DNA of 64,000 bases from Rhynchopus euleeides (Eukaryota; Euglenozoa; Diplonemea; Diplonemida; Diplonemidae), in assembly GCA_963210315.1 (NCBI GenBank), contig OY723252.1, forward strand, positions 1,581,401 through 1,645,400, in the 5' to 3' direction. Under the pieces are notes generated by a model. It ran no database searches. It was not told the origin of the DNA and saw only the letters and a program-made list of their open reading frames with translations. Shown piece by piece: positions 45,005 to 54,011 of the stretch. A program made the translations under genes and the position numbers. Position 1 is the first letter of the stretch, and each line of letters starts with the position of its first letter.

Positions 45005-46297
45005 CAAAGAGCTTCAACTGGCTGCCGTCTTGCAGGACGGGAGGGCCATGCAGTTCGCTGACCCTTCACTGCGAAGCGACAGGTCGGTTGTGCTTCAAGC
45101 AGCTCGGGGGTGATGGGTCGTCAGGGGAGCGGACCTGGCGACTACGGCTGGCACCTCCACGTGGTGAACCCTGGGGGCCTTTGCGAACAGACCGTTGAGG
45201 TAAGCTACGCTGCACGCTTTGGCTTAAGGTAGCGCATTGCGTGTAGGCTGGATGTATCCCTCTGGAGACCCGGTGTTTCGCTTAGGCCGCTAAGACCAGT
45301 CAGGCTGCACGCGGCGCTCATGAAGCGCGCCGCGTGGCCAGAAGAAACTGTGGGCGGCAACCGTGTTACGTGTTTTTCACCGGGGCGCGTGGGACAAGTT
45401 TACCGCACACGCGCACGTGGGACAAGTTCAACGCACACGCACACGTGGATCCCCCGGCTTTGCCTTCCTTCGCCTTCCTACTTTTAGTTCTTTTTCACCA
45501 CGATCTTTTGCCCGTCACCTGTTGTTCGACGAGTCGAGCCGCGGCCAGGAACGCCTCTGGAATACCCTGTGGTGGTGAGTGTCCGTTCGTCCTGTTTAGA
45601 CCAGCCGTTGTTCCCGTCTTCTCCTTTTTACGCCCACTGGGTTGGAGTTGATCAGTCAATCGTTCATCCGACCGCAGCATTATGCGACCGGCGCGGTGTT
45701 AACAAACGAGTGCATTAATCGTATTTTGTTGCACATTGCTTCCTTCCTTTCTACCTTTTAGCCTTTTCCCGCCAGCCCACAGAGATAGGAGCACGCTCTC
45801 CCTTTTTATTGCTGTTCTTGCTGTTAGCTTTTAGCTGGGTCCGCCCCGGCGAAGACCGGCGTCTTCTGGCCGTCTGGGGGGTCTGGCAATTGCGCTGGGC
45901 TCCCTGGATTCTCTGGATGAGTCAGTCTTTAAACAAAATCAATACTGTGCTTCAAGCAGCTCGCACACACGGCGATGCACTGCGATTTGCCGACCCTGTC
46001 TTCTGTGCTGACGAAGAGGTGGTCCTCGCAGCTGTGACGAGTTGTGGCAGTGCGCTGCGCTTCGCCCACCCCACACTGTGGAACAAGCGTGAGGTGGTGC
46101 TGGCAGCTGTGCGACAGGAGGGACGTGCCCTGAGGTACGCCCCCACAGCGCTGTGCCGCGACAAGGAGGTGGTGCTGGCGGCTGTGCGTGCCGACCCAGA
46201 CGCCTTCATCCACGCGCCAGCCCCGCTACGGCGCGACAGCGACGTCCTTGCTGCCGCCTTCCCTGAGCTGCACCACAACAAGAGACGCCGCCTCTGA
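45005..46297 (+). pseudogene. 3' remainder of the DUF4116 gene, split by a retroposon
   Basis: 45005-45106 continues the DUF4116 repeat in the shifted frame (AMQFADPSLRSDRSVVLQAA). After the 839-bp insertion the repeat resumes at 45964 (HGDALRFADPVFCADEEVVL and two more repeats) and ends in ...HHNKRRRL with TGA at 46295-46297. Taking out the insertion and one target copy joins the repeat in frame. As it stands the last ~110 residues are cut off unless unusual splicing removes the insert. Confidence 0.8.
45107..45945 (+). mobile_element. 839-bp non-LTR retroposon insertion with 18-bp TSD
   Basis: TGTGCTTCAAGCAGCTCG occurs at 45089-45106 and again at 45946-45963, an 18-bp target duplication typical of target-primed reverse transcription. 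Near the 5' end, 45113-45232 reads as the tail of a protein (MGRQGSGPGDYGWHLHVVNP..., stop). The remainder looks like a 3'UTR ending AAAATCAATAC without a poly(A). This fits a 5'-truncated LINE copy or a LINE-tailed SINE. Identical target copies suggest a young insertion. Confidence 0.8.
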
Positions 46298-46901
46298 GCC
46301 GCCACAGCGAGGCCCCCCCCCCCCTACTGTAGCCTATCTGTGCAAAGCTTATGCACACTGTATTCCAACAACAAGACCCTTGCCTTCACAACGCGTGCTA
46401 TTGTTGGGCAGATAACATGCCCGTCTACCCTCTTGCCTTGGATAAGGGTGCAAGGCGAAGTGCAACAGCCGCCATTCAGCGCCCTTCATCAGGCCAGCCA
46501 TGACGTCGCCCCCCTCTGGCTGAGTGCTCTCCCCCCCCCTTCAACGTTTACAGCTGGCTCCTCAATGACACCCGCAGGCACGGAACGCAACGGAGACCCC
46601 GCTCCCCTCCCCTCCAGGTGGGGCGTAGCTTGCGGCTTCACCCTTGAAAGTACAGCCTGAAACCATGTATTCAAGCCCCCCTCAAAATACTACCCTGAAA
46701 ACACACCCCACCCCACCCCACCCCCACCTCAGGTATAAAACCAGGACACCTTCTCCATCCCCATCTCCCCCCCCCATACACAGCGTGGACATCCCCTGGA
46801 GGTACATCTACACCGTCTCATCTCCCTCCCCCCTCCCTCTCTTTCTCTTTCTCTACTCCACGCCCTACTCCGTCCCTCTCGCTGCTCTCTGCTCTCCACC
46901 G
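46298..46901. other. Intergenic and kinase leader
   Basis: Includes a block at about 46478-46550 resembling 16434-16490, a CACCCCACC run and the TATA box of the kinase gene. Between TATA and ATG the leader is pyrimidine-rich. Confidence 0.5.
46732..46742 (+). promoter_or_regulatory. TATA box of the CDK-like gene
   Basis: GGTATAAAACC lies 160 bp upstream of the kinase ATG, with a pyrimidine-rich stretch downstream suitable for transcription start. It is the clearest core promoter element in the window. Confidence 0.6.
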
Positions 46902-47846
46902 ATGACGGCTGTCTACTGCCCGGGGTTGCGGATTTTCCGCGAGAAGGACCTGGAGCTGCACACCAAGCTTGGCGAAGGGACGTACGGCACGGTCCACATG
47001 GTGCGCGAGAAGCAGAGGGGGAAGTGGCTCGCCGTGAAGAAGATCGCCGCCGAGTGGTTCGACTACGACCTGCCCCCGAGCACCATGCGGGAGATCGCGA
47101 CGCTGGCCCAGCTGCCCCGCCACCCCAACATCGTCGCGCTGGAGGGCGTGCTTGCCGGGCGTGAGGGCGAGACGCTCCTCTGCTTCGAGCTCTGTCGAGG
47201 AGGGGACCTCCACAGCAAGCTGCAGGACATCGGGATCTACCGCGAGCACTGCGACGGACCCTTTGCGATGCAGTGGGCAGCGCCTCTGATGCGGCAGGTC
47301 GCGCTGGGTATCGCACACCTCCACTCCCACGGCGTGGTGCACCGGGATCTCAAGCCGATGAACATCCTCGTCAGCGAGTCGTGCAAGAGTGTGAAGATCT
47401 GCGACTTTGGGATGGCCCGCGTGACAGCCACAAAGGACAGGCTCATCTCACGCGAGGCGATGACGACATCCTACCGGGCGCCCGAGGTTGCGCTGAGCTC
47501 GCCATGCTATGGGAAACCGTGCGATGTATGGTCCGCAGGGCTGATCTTCGCAGAGGTCATGACAGGCACCACCGCTTTCGACGTAGACAACGAGGTGGAG
47601 CTGCTGGTGGAGGTATTCCGCACGCTGGGCACTCCCACAGAGGAGAACTGGCCTGGTGTGTCGCAGCTGCCCGACTGGCAGACCTGCTTCCCGAAGTTCG
47701 CCGCTTCGGGCCTCACATCCCGCCCCGGGCTTTCAGGGCTGCCGGGCGGTGTGCTGGAGCTGGTCAGCAGCATGGTGGTCTGCTGCCCTGCGGCTCGCAT
47801 CACTATCCACCAGGCGCTGGACCACCCCTTCCTGCGGGAGGAGTAG
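46902..47846 (+). CDS. CDK-like (CMGC) serine/threonine protein kinase
   Basis: 314 residues, intronless, the size of a bare CDK catalytic domain. Seen: glycine loop GEGTYGTV, Lys46 in LAVKK, PSTMRE helix (residues 59-64, variant of PSTAIRE), HRD at 147-149 (HRDLKPMNIL), DFG at 168-170, activation segment ending TTSYRAPEV, and DVWSAGLIFAEVMTG. This is a complete active-kinase set. The C-helix variant says it is cyclin-type but not the canonical CDK1/2; it resembles divergent protist CDKs. The ATG at 46902 is chosen because upstream in-frame sequence is a CT/CA-rich leader. The segment around TTSYRAPE lacks the usual THEVVT spacing, so the T-loop phosphosite is uncertain. Confidence 0.92.
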   Translation: MTAVYCPGLRIFREKDLELHTKLGEGTYGTVHMVREKQRGKWLAVKKIAAEWFDYDLPPSTMREIATLAQLPRHPNIVALEGVLAGREGETLLCFELCRGGDLHSKLQDIGIYREHCDGPFAMQWAAPLMRQVALGIAHLHSHGVVHRDLKPMNILVSESCKSVKICDFGMARVTATKDRLISREAMTTSYRAPEVALSSPCYGKPCDVWSAGLIFAEVMTGTTAFDVDNEVELLVEVFRTLGTPTEENWPGVSQLPDWQTCFPKFAASGLTSRPGLSGLPGGVLELVSSMVVCCPAARITIHQALDHPFLREE

Positions 47847-48685
47847 TTGCCGCAGCGGTGCCCCGCTCCCCCTGCCACACCCCTCCCCCTCCCGGCCCAG
47901 TGAAGGCTCTGCGGTTTACCCTGCAGGGAGAGGGGGGGGTGCGTCTCGGGAGAGGGGGGGGGGGTGAAAGTGGCGGTGTGCTTCACAACCCCCACCTCCC
48001 TTGCAGCCGCGTCTCACGGAGGGGGGGTGGATGGGTAGGTGTGGAGGGGATGAGACTGATTCTAGGACCCCCAAAGGGGAGGGGGTGCGTCTCAGCATTT
48101 ATTGTCGGGTGGATTCACGTTCTCACACGCCATGCATCTGCTATTGTGTGCATGCAAACTTCTCTTTCTGCTGCTGCTCTCTCTCTCTCTCTCTCCTCTG
48201 TGGGAAAGACCTCGCCCCACCCCCCCCGTTTCTCCTCCATTTCTTCCCGCTTGTCCTTCGTTCGGATGTGTGTTCGCATCTCAGGCACTATTGCAGTGCC
48301 CCGTATGAGTGGCGGCAGCACTTCGGTGTGCCGCCCAAGGTTGAGAGGGGGGCCCTCCCATTCTCAGTGAGTTCGACGTCGGCCCCTCACCCCCCACCCC
48401 TCCTCCCCCGTCTCTCGCCGTTGGGGTTCACCATTGGTCTCCTGGGTGCGGACCGCATCGCAGTGGTGGGGATGGGGGGGGTCGCACCAACACTGCAATC
48501 CCACCACCCAACAGGTGCCTGGCAGGCACAGGCGCCACCCATCACACCGCACTGCCGTGACACTTTGCAATGCGATCGGACCACGTCTCTCGATCCTAGC
48601 CCCACACCCCCCCCTTCGTGGGAATCGTGGGGGACGCGGGGATTGACTCTTCTGCCCCCTCCCTCCCCCCCTCCCGGTTTCCAAC
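47847..48685. other. Intergenic
   Basis: G/C-runs, a (CT)n tract at 48178-48196, no coding sequence recognised. Confidence 0.5.
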
Positions 48686-51358
48686 ATGGCGCAGGTGGAC
48701 CACCACCACCCGATGGAGGATGCTGTGTTGACATCCTTCTTCTACTACCTCTGGAGGAAGCGGAGCACCTTGGATATCGACACTAGCGTGCACCATGCAG
48801 ACCTTAGGGTTCCGCACACGCTGTGTTATGAGCATGATTTTGCAAAAGGGTGGTATCACTGCTCGGCTGGGCGTGGGATGACCAGGCGTGCCGGGAGGGA
48901 GATCGACATTTTCACAGTGTTGGATGCAATGTGCTCGAGGCATGCACGCGGTGATAAGGCGTCTCCTTATGGGAAGCGCATGGTGAAGAGCGCTTCGCCC
49001 GATGATGTCGTTGCGGTTTACATCGAGCACCAGGCAGACGGGGCGGGGGGCAGTTTCACCATGCGGTACCTCACGCCTGCGAAGCTGAAGGCATTTCTCA
49101 CCGAGACGAATTCATCCCGCGCGAAGGACAGCGTGTCCCACACCCAGCCTGAACCAGGCACCCACCACCACCACCGCCGCCGCCCTCCCGCCGCAGCGCC
49201 CGCACCTCTCCGCAACGGCATCCTGCAGCAGTTCATTAGCCCAGGGGAGTGTGACCACGTCGTGCAGGCCACGTGGACCCCTCGGTTTTGCCTTATCGAG
49301 AAGAGGTGCCATACGTTCCCGCTGATGCCGGCATACGCCGCTACGTCTGCAGGATCAACCAGCCATGGTTGGAAGCCCCACCACCACCACCACGACACCC
49401 AGCAGGGTGCGGCAGACACGACCCGAACAGTGGCGTTTGGGGGATCGTCTGCGACAGATAAGGATGCGTACGTTGCCCCTGTGGTGCAGTCACGTCTGAA
49501 GGAGATTTGCCGGAGCATTGCAGACCACTTCAGCGATTTGGAGCACCGCAGCATCGAACGCATGGTGGTGTATTTCAAAACCGGGATCGACGGGAAGGTC
49601 TGGCTCCTGTGGTGCGCGCATGTCAGGCTCTCCGGGGCGGGCGGCGGGCGCCCCTACGCCCCGCCCCCCCTTGTCCCCTCCGTCACCGACCTGGACGCCG
49701 CGCAGCGGTGCCTCGCACCCCTATCTCAGAGAGAGGAGGAGGTGTTCTGCCGCAGTGCCCCTTCGCTGGGCCCCATCGAGGACACATACCTCCCCAACTC
49801 AAAGCTGTTTGCCTTCCAGAAGCACCCTCTGCCGAACAAATCGAGGTTCCACAAGCAGCTGCTGCGCCGCGCCGTGTCTGCACGGAAGGTGTCACCCCTC
49901 GCTGACAACCGGCGAAATAGCACCCTGAGATACCCTACTGCCGACGCTGCTGCGGCGGTGGCTAGACGGACCTCCCCTTCACCCGACCCAGGGAAGGGCT
50001 CAGGGTGGTCTCCCACTGGGGGGGCGTCGAGGCGGCACCGCCTCCTGCGTGCGTCAGGCCCTCTCACGCTGGATAAAGACCTCCTGGCCTGCCGGGATGC
50101 ATCGGGCGACCTGCTGTCAGATCTGGGGGAATCGAAGCCGCGCATCCTGCCGGTGGATGGCGTGGGGTCCAGCGGCACGATCCGGCCCTCATCTGCAGCC
50201 GAGTCTGCGGTTCTGGCAACATCTGTCGCCAGCAGGGGGCGCCCTCCGGGCGGGCGTGGGGGTGGCGGCGGTGCGATGCGGGCCCCTGTGCCCCACCCGG
50301 CGCAATCCGCCCCTGCGAATTTTCTCCGGGGGTGCCCTGGCGGCGGGGCGGGGTCCCAGCGCCCCCGCAGCACAAGCACACTCAACTTTGTGGAGCTGTG
50401 GGGGAGCAGGCACGCCTCGCCCTCCTCGGCGCCTGACACATGGGATCCCGACACCACCCCGCCGCAGCTCGCCGAGCTGCACTGCGACCCCAGCAGCTCC
50501 TCTAACGGGGCGGCTGCCGCACCACCAGGGAGCGCGTCGCAGTCTGCCTTGTCGGCCTCCTTTCTCACGGCAGCGGTCGCGGCGTCTGCCCTGCGAAAAT
50601 TTGCCTCCCCCCTGTGGTACCGAAGGGAGGGAAGGGAGGGCAGCAAGGGCGACGGCGGCGGGGGTGGGTCGTGTGGGTTGCAGAAGGCGGGCCTCGCCGC
50701 ATCAACCGTTGAGATAGTGCACGGCGAGTCGTTTGTCACACCGGACACCTGGGAGATCGCGGCGTGCATCCAGGGGTACGGCGCACCGGCGATCGCCACC
50801 GCGGCGAGGGAAGTGGAGGAGTGCATCGAATTCATCGAGACAACCCTCTACCGCACCGCCACGCTGCACAGCGCGAACCCAGAGTTCATCTGCGTGGTGC
50901 CAAAGGAGATCGAGACCCACACAGTGGCACGCTACGGCCTTTTCCAAGAAGTCGCTCTCCTCTTTGCGAAAAAGCTTCTCGCCATGGAGGGTGCCTCCTC
51001 TGTGGACCGCGACGAGGCATTGGCTTGGGCGTCGCGCAAAGGGGAGCCGCTGGATGGGCTCACGGGCGGTGTGGGTGGCGATGAGGTGGAGGGGGAGGGG
51101 GGCGGGGCTCTCCCTTTGTATGTCCACATCGTGCACCCCCGGATCTTCCCCGTGAAGACGCGGGCGGAGGAGGCGCGGGTGTTCCTGCAGCTGAGGGTGA
51201 ATGAGCTGCTGCGGGAGGAGTTTATCCGCCTCCTCCGGGCGATCTGCTCGTGCGTCACGGCGTGTCTTGTCGTTGCCAGCGTCGCTGATCCGGACGATGC
51301 AGAAGGTGGGTGTGCGCAGCACGGCAGGGGTCGCAAAGAGGTGGAGTTTCCGTCTTGA
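48686..51358 (+). CDS. 890-aa protein of unknown function
   Basis: Frame from ATG 48686 to TGA 51356-51358. Residues 1-130 look globular (FFYYLWRKR, DIFTVLDAMC). Residues about 155-180 and 232-236 are His/Pro-rich linkers. Residues about 270-315 contain the aromatic motif ERMVVYFKTGIDGKVWLLWC, reminiscent of conserved but unnamed protist and flagellar proteins. Residues about 400-670 are Ser/Pro/Gly-rich and probably disordered. Residues about 670-880 are globular again (CIQGYGAPAIATAAREVEEC, then a helix before CSCVTACLVV). No catalytic motif. A possible donor (AAGGTGGGTG near 51305) means the last residues may differ if an intron is present. Confidence 0.75.
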   Translation: MAQVDHHHPMEDAVLTSFFYYLWRKRSTLDIDTSVHHADLRVPHTLCYEHDFAKGWYHCSAGRGMTRRAGREIDIFTVLDAMCSRHARGDKASPYGKRMVKSASPDDVVAVYIEHQADGAGGSFTMRYLTPAKLKAFLTETNSSRAKDSVSHTQPEPGTHHHHRRRPPAAAPAPLRNGILQQFISPGECDHVVQATWTPRFCLIEKRCHTFPLMPAYAATSAGSTSHGWKPHHHHHDTQQGAADTTRTVAFGGSSATDKDAYVAPVVQSRLKEICRSIADHFSDLEHRSIERMVVYFKTGIDGKVWLLWCAHVRLSGAGGGRPYAPPPLVPSVTDLDAAQRCLAPLSQREEEVFCRSAPSLGPIEDTYLPNSKLFAFQKHPLPNKSRFHKQLLRRAVSARKVSPLADNRRNSTLRYPTADAAAAVARRTSPSPDPGKGSGWSPTGGASRRHRLLRASGPLTLDKDLLACRDASGDLLSDLGESKPRILPVDGVGSSGTIRPSSAAESAVLATSVASRGRPPGGRGGGGGAMRAPVPHPAQSAPANFLRGCPGGGAGSQRPRSTSTLNFVELWGSRHASPSSAPDTWDPDTTPPQLAELHCDPSSSSNGAAAAPPGSASQSALSASFLTAAVAASALRKFASPLWYRREGREGSKGDGGGGGSCGLQKAGLAASTVEIVHGESFVTPDTWEIAACIQGYGAPAIATAAREVEECIEFIETTLYRTATLHSANPEFICVVPKEIETHTVARYGLFQEVALLFAKKLLAMEGASSVDRDEALAWASRKGEPLDGLTGGVGGDEVEGEGGGALPLYVHIVHPRIFPVKTRAEEARVFLQLRVNELLREEFIRLLRAICSCVTACLVVASVADPDDAEGGCAQHGRGRKEVEFPS

Positions 51359-52628
51359 ATTATCGCGGAAGGGGGGTGGGGGAGATCTCGCCACCAGTCC
51401 CACGGCTCGTCACAGCTCGTCAGTCTGTGAGGAGAAACAGGCCACCCCCTCACTTTTTCTCACTCAGTCGCACCTGGTAGCGAAGGCCCCCAAGTGAGGT
51501 GCGGTGAGGTTCGATCTGCCGGAGAGCTCTCGAGGCCCGCCCCCGCACTGTTTTTTTAATCTCCCAACAAGGTACTTTGTCTGGCGGAAATGCAGCGATA
51601 GGGGAAGTGCTAGGTGCTTGCCGTCACACACAGTCTTATGCGCCATTTTCTGTGTGTGTCGTGCGATCAACGGAATACCTTTTCTCGTTTACCTTTCGTA
51701 TTTCTTCACGGATGATCCTGCACGACTCCAGCTATATTTTATTCAGTGTGCGCTCAACGAAAAGTAGCCCGGATCTGCCTTTTTGCAGTTGCTGGGCAGG
51801 GCGTTTCTCTTATTATAGCGAAATGAGTACGATTTTGTCCGGAAGCAGGCGTGGGATCTGTCTTTCATATCACAATATGCCCCGCACAGAAAAAGTGTGG
51901 CCGGGCGATTCTTTCTAACACACACACACACACACGCACACATCCCCGCTGATTTCTTTTTTTGTATTTTTGACGTGCGTGGCTCGACAAAAGTCTCCCT
52001 TCCGGGCATTGTCAACCCTTTGAGCCCCCTGTTGTCGCGAGAGGGGGAAGGGAGCGGGGTACCCCGCCGTACCTCCTTTTCCTCACAGCCGCGCCTCACA
52101 ACCACACACCCGTCGCCTTCGCCTTTGAAGGGCATTAGCCGTGGGGCCCCTAGGCATGCGGCTCCTCCCCTTCGGGATTCTCACTAAGTGGTGCGTTACT
52201 GCTCAGCTCACCCCCCCCCTCCCCCCCCTCCCCAGAGGGAGCAAGCAGTGCGCAGCGTGGGTCGACGAGGTGTTGCAAGCGCTACCGCGCTTGCCTCTTC
52301 GTGCACCTGGCACACTCGGGGGCCCCTTCGGCGGGCACCGGAAAAGGAAAAGATGGCCTCCTCTTGCTAGGTGCCACACAGCTACGCTCTCGGGTGCAGC
52401 CCCACACCACACACCCTGCTCCCCACTCACCGTCCCGGCAATACGCTGTGTGTTGGTTCTGTTGGCAGGCCCATGCTGGCTTTCTGTCAGAGGGTTCACC
52501 TCCTGCAGTGAAGTGAGGGGGAAAAAGATGGAGTACAAAAGGAGCAGCATCATCCGCTGTTATATGCACTTCTTCCTCAACCTCACTCACTCCAGGCTTT
52601 GCTCACAGCAGCGAACGCCGCAGCAAAT
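51359..52628. other. Intergenic
   Basis: Contains a partial MITE end (TAGCGAAGGCCCCC at about 51478-51491), an (AC)n tract at 51918-51936 and C-runs at 52209-52230. No coding sequence recognised. Confidence 0.5.
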
Positions 52629-54011
52629 ATGTCGGGGCAGGACTGGTTCTACGTGACGGGGTGTGACTCCGGGTTCGGCGCGGAGTGCGTCCGCATCCTG
52701 GCGAAGCAGAAGCGCTACGTCTTCGCAGGGCACTTCCTGGAGGACTCCGCGGCAAAGCTGAAGGAGGACGGGGAGGGGTACATCCACCCGCTGCGCCTCG
52801 ATGTTACCAGCCAGGAGAGCGTCGACGCCGCGGCTGCTGAGATCGCCCAGGTGATCGGGGGTGGGCGCCTTCTGGGGCTGGTCAACAACGCAGGGGTGCT
52901 GCAGCAGACGGGGTATGCGGAGATGATGCCGCTCCAGGCGCACCGCACCATGATGGAGGTGAACTACTTCGGGCTGGTGCGGATGACGAACAGCGTGCTG
53001 CCTCTGATCCGCAAGTCGGAGGGGCGCATCGTCAACACCGCGTCCATCGCAGGGCGTGTGGGCATCTCCTGTGCCGCAGGGTACTGCGCGTCGAAGTACG
53101 CCGTCGAGGGGTACAGCGACTCGCTGCGTCGTGAGATGCAGTCCTTCGGTGTGACGGTGCACATTGTCGAGCCCGGTATCTTCGCAGGGACGGCGCTGTA
53201 CGCCACTGCACACAACAGCCTTGACAAGGTGTGTCTCAGCAGGGTGATTTCCTGAATGCTGAGCGGGTTTTGTAACAGGGTCAATATGATCAGCCTTTGT
53301 GTTTGAACTTACCTAACAAACCCCATCACCCACAGATCTTTGCCAACGCGCCGCAGAAGCTGCAGCAGGACTACGGTGTGGAGTACAAGAATGCAACTGG
53401 CAAGGACAACCAGCGTATGTTCATGATGGTGGTTCCTCGATGAATGCGACCGGGATTCAGAAGGCCAGCGCCCTACTTGCGTTCCGTGGGTGAGTGGGAA
53501 TGCAGTGCTGAGGGGTGTGGTGTCAGTTTTTGAGCCTTGGCTCGTTAGTTAGGTTGAATCATTGGTGTCGCGACACGTGATCTTGAGGGGTTGGCCCTGC
53601 GCGCGTGATCATTGCCACTTGCCGTGCCCCGCACTCGCGACAGCTCCCAGCTTACCCACACCCATATGTCCTCAACTCCCCACAGTTTTCTTCGGGATGT
53701 TCAACAACACTGACACGTCGAAGGTGCCGAAGGCATATGTCCACGCCCTGACCGCGAAGCACCCGCAGTACCGCTACCGCGTGGGATGGGACTCGAAGTA
53801 CATGGTCACGGTGCTCCAGTGGATGCACGAGTCGTGGCAGGACCTGACCTCCATCCCTTTCACGGCAGTGCCTGCAAGCAGCGACTCGTGGGCGCGTTGG
53901 CGGGCGATGAACCGCTACGGCGGCTGGCCCCTGCTCCGCCGCCTGCTCCTTGCCCTCGTCGGCTACCTGATGTACAAGCACATCAAGCAGCGCTTCACGC
54001 CTGCCGCGTGA
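52629..54011 (+). CDS. SDR9C-type short-chain dehydrogenase (retinol dehydrogenase-like), copy 1
   Basis: Exons are 52629-53228, 53336-53414 and 53686-54011 (GT-AG; phase 0 then phase 1), 334 residues. Dinucleotide site TGCDSGFG at residues 10-17, NNAG at 86-89, Ser in NTASIAG, and Tyr152-x3-Lys156 in YCASK, then YSDSLRREM as in animal RDH/DHRS9 enzymes. The C-terminus has a membrane-anchor-like helix (LLLALVGYLMYKHI) and a basic tail. Members oxidise or reduce retinoids, steroids or similar alcohols with NAD(P); the substrate here is unknown. The intron positions are the same in the copy at 61512, which confirms the splicing. Exon 3 (FFGMFNN...) is the usual SDR9C substrate-loop and anchor region. 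Confidence 0.93.

Noticed and set aside
49726-50835. 369-codon antisense frame over the 890-aa gene
   Set aside because: Shadow frame in GC-rich low-complexity coding sequence.
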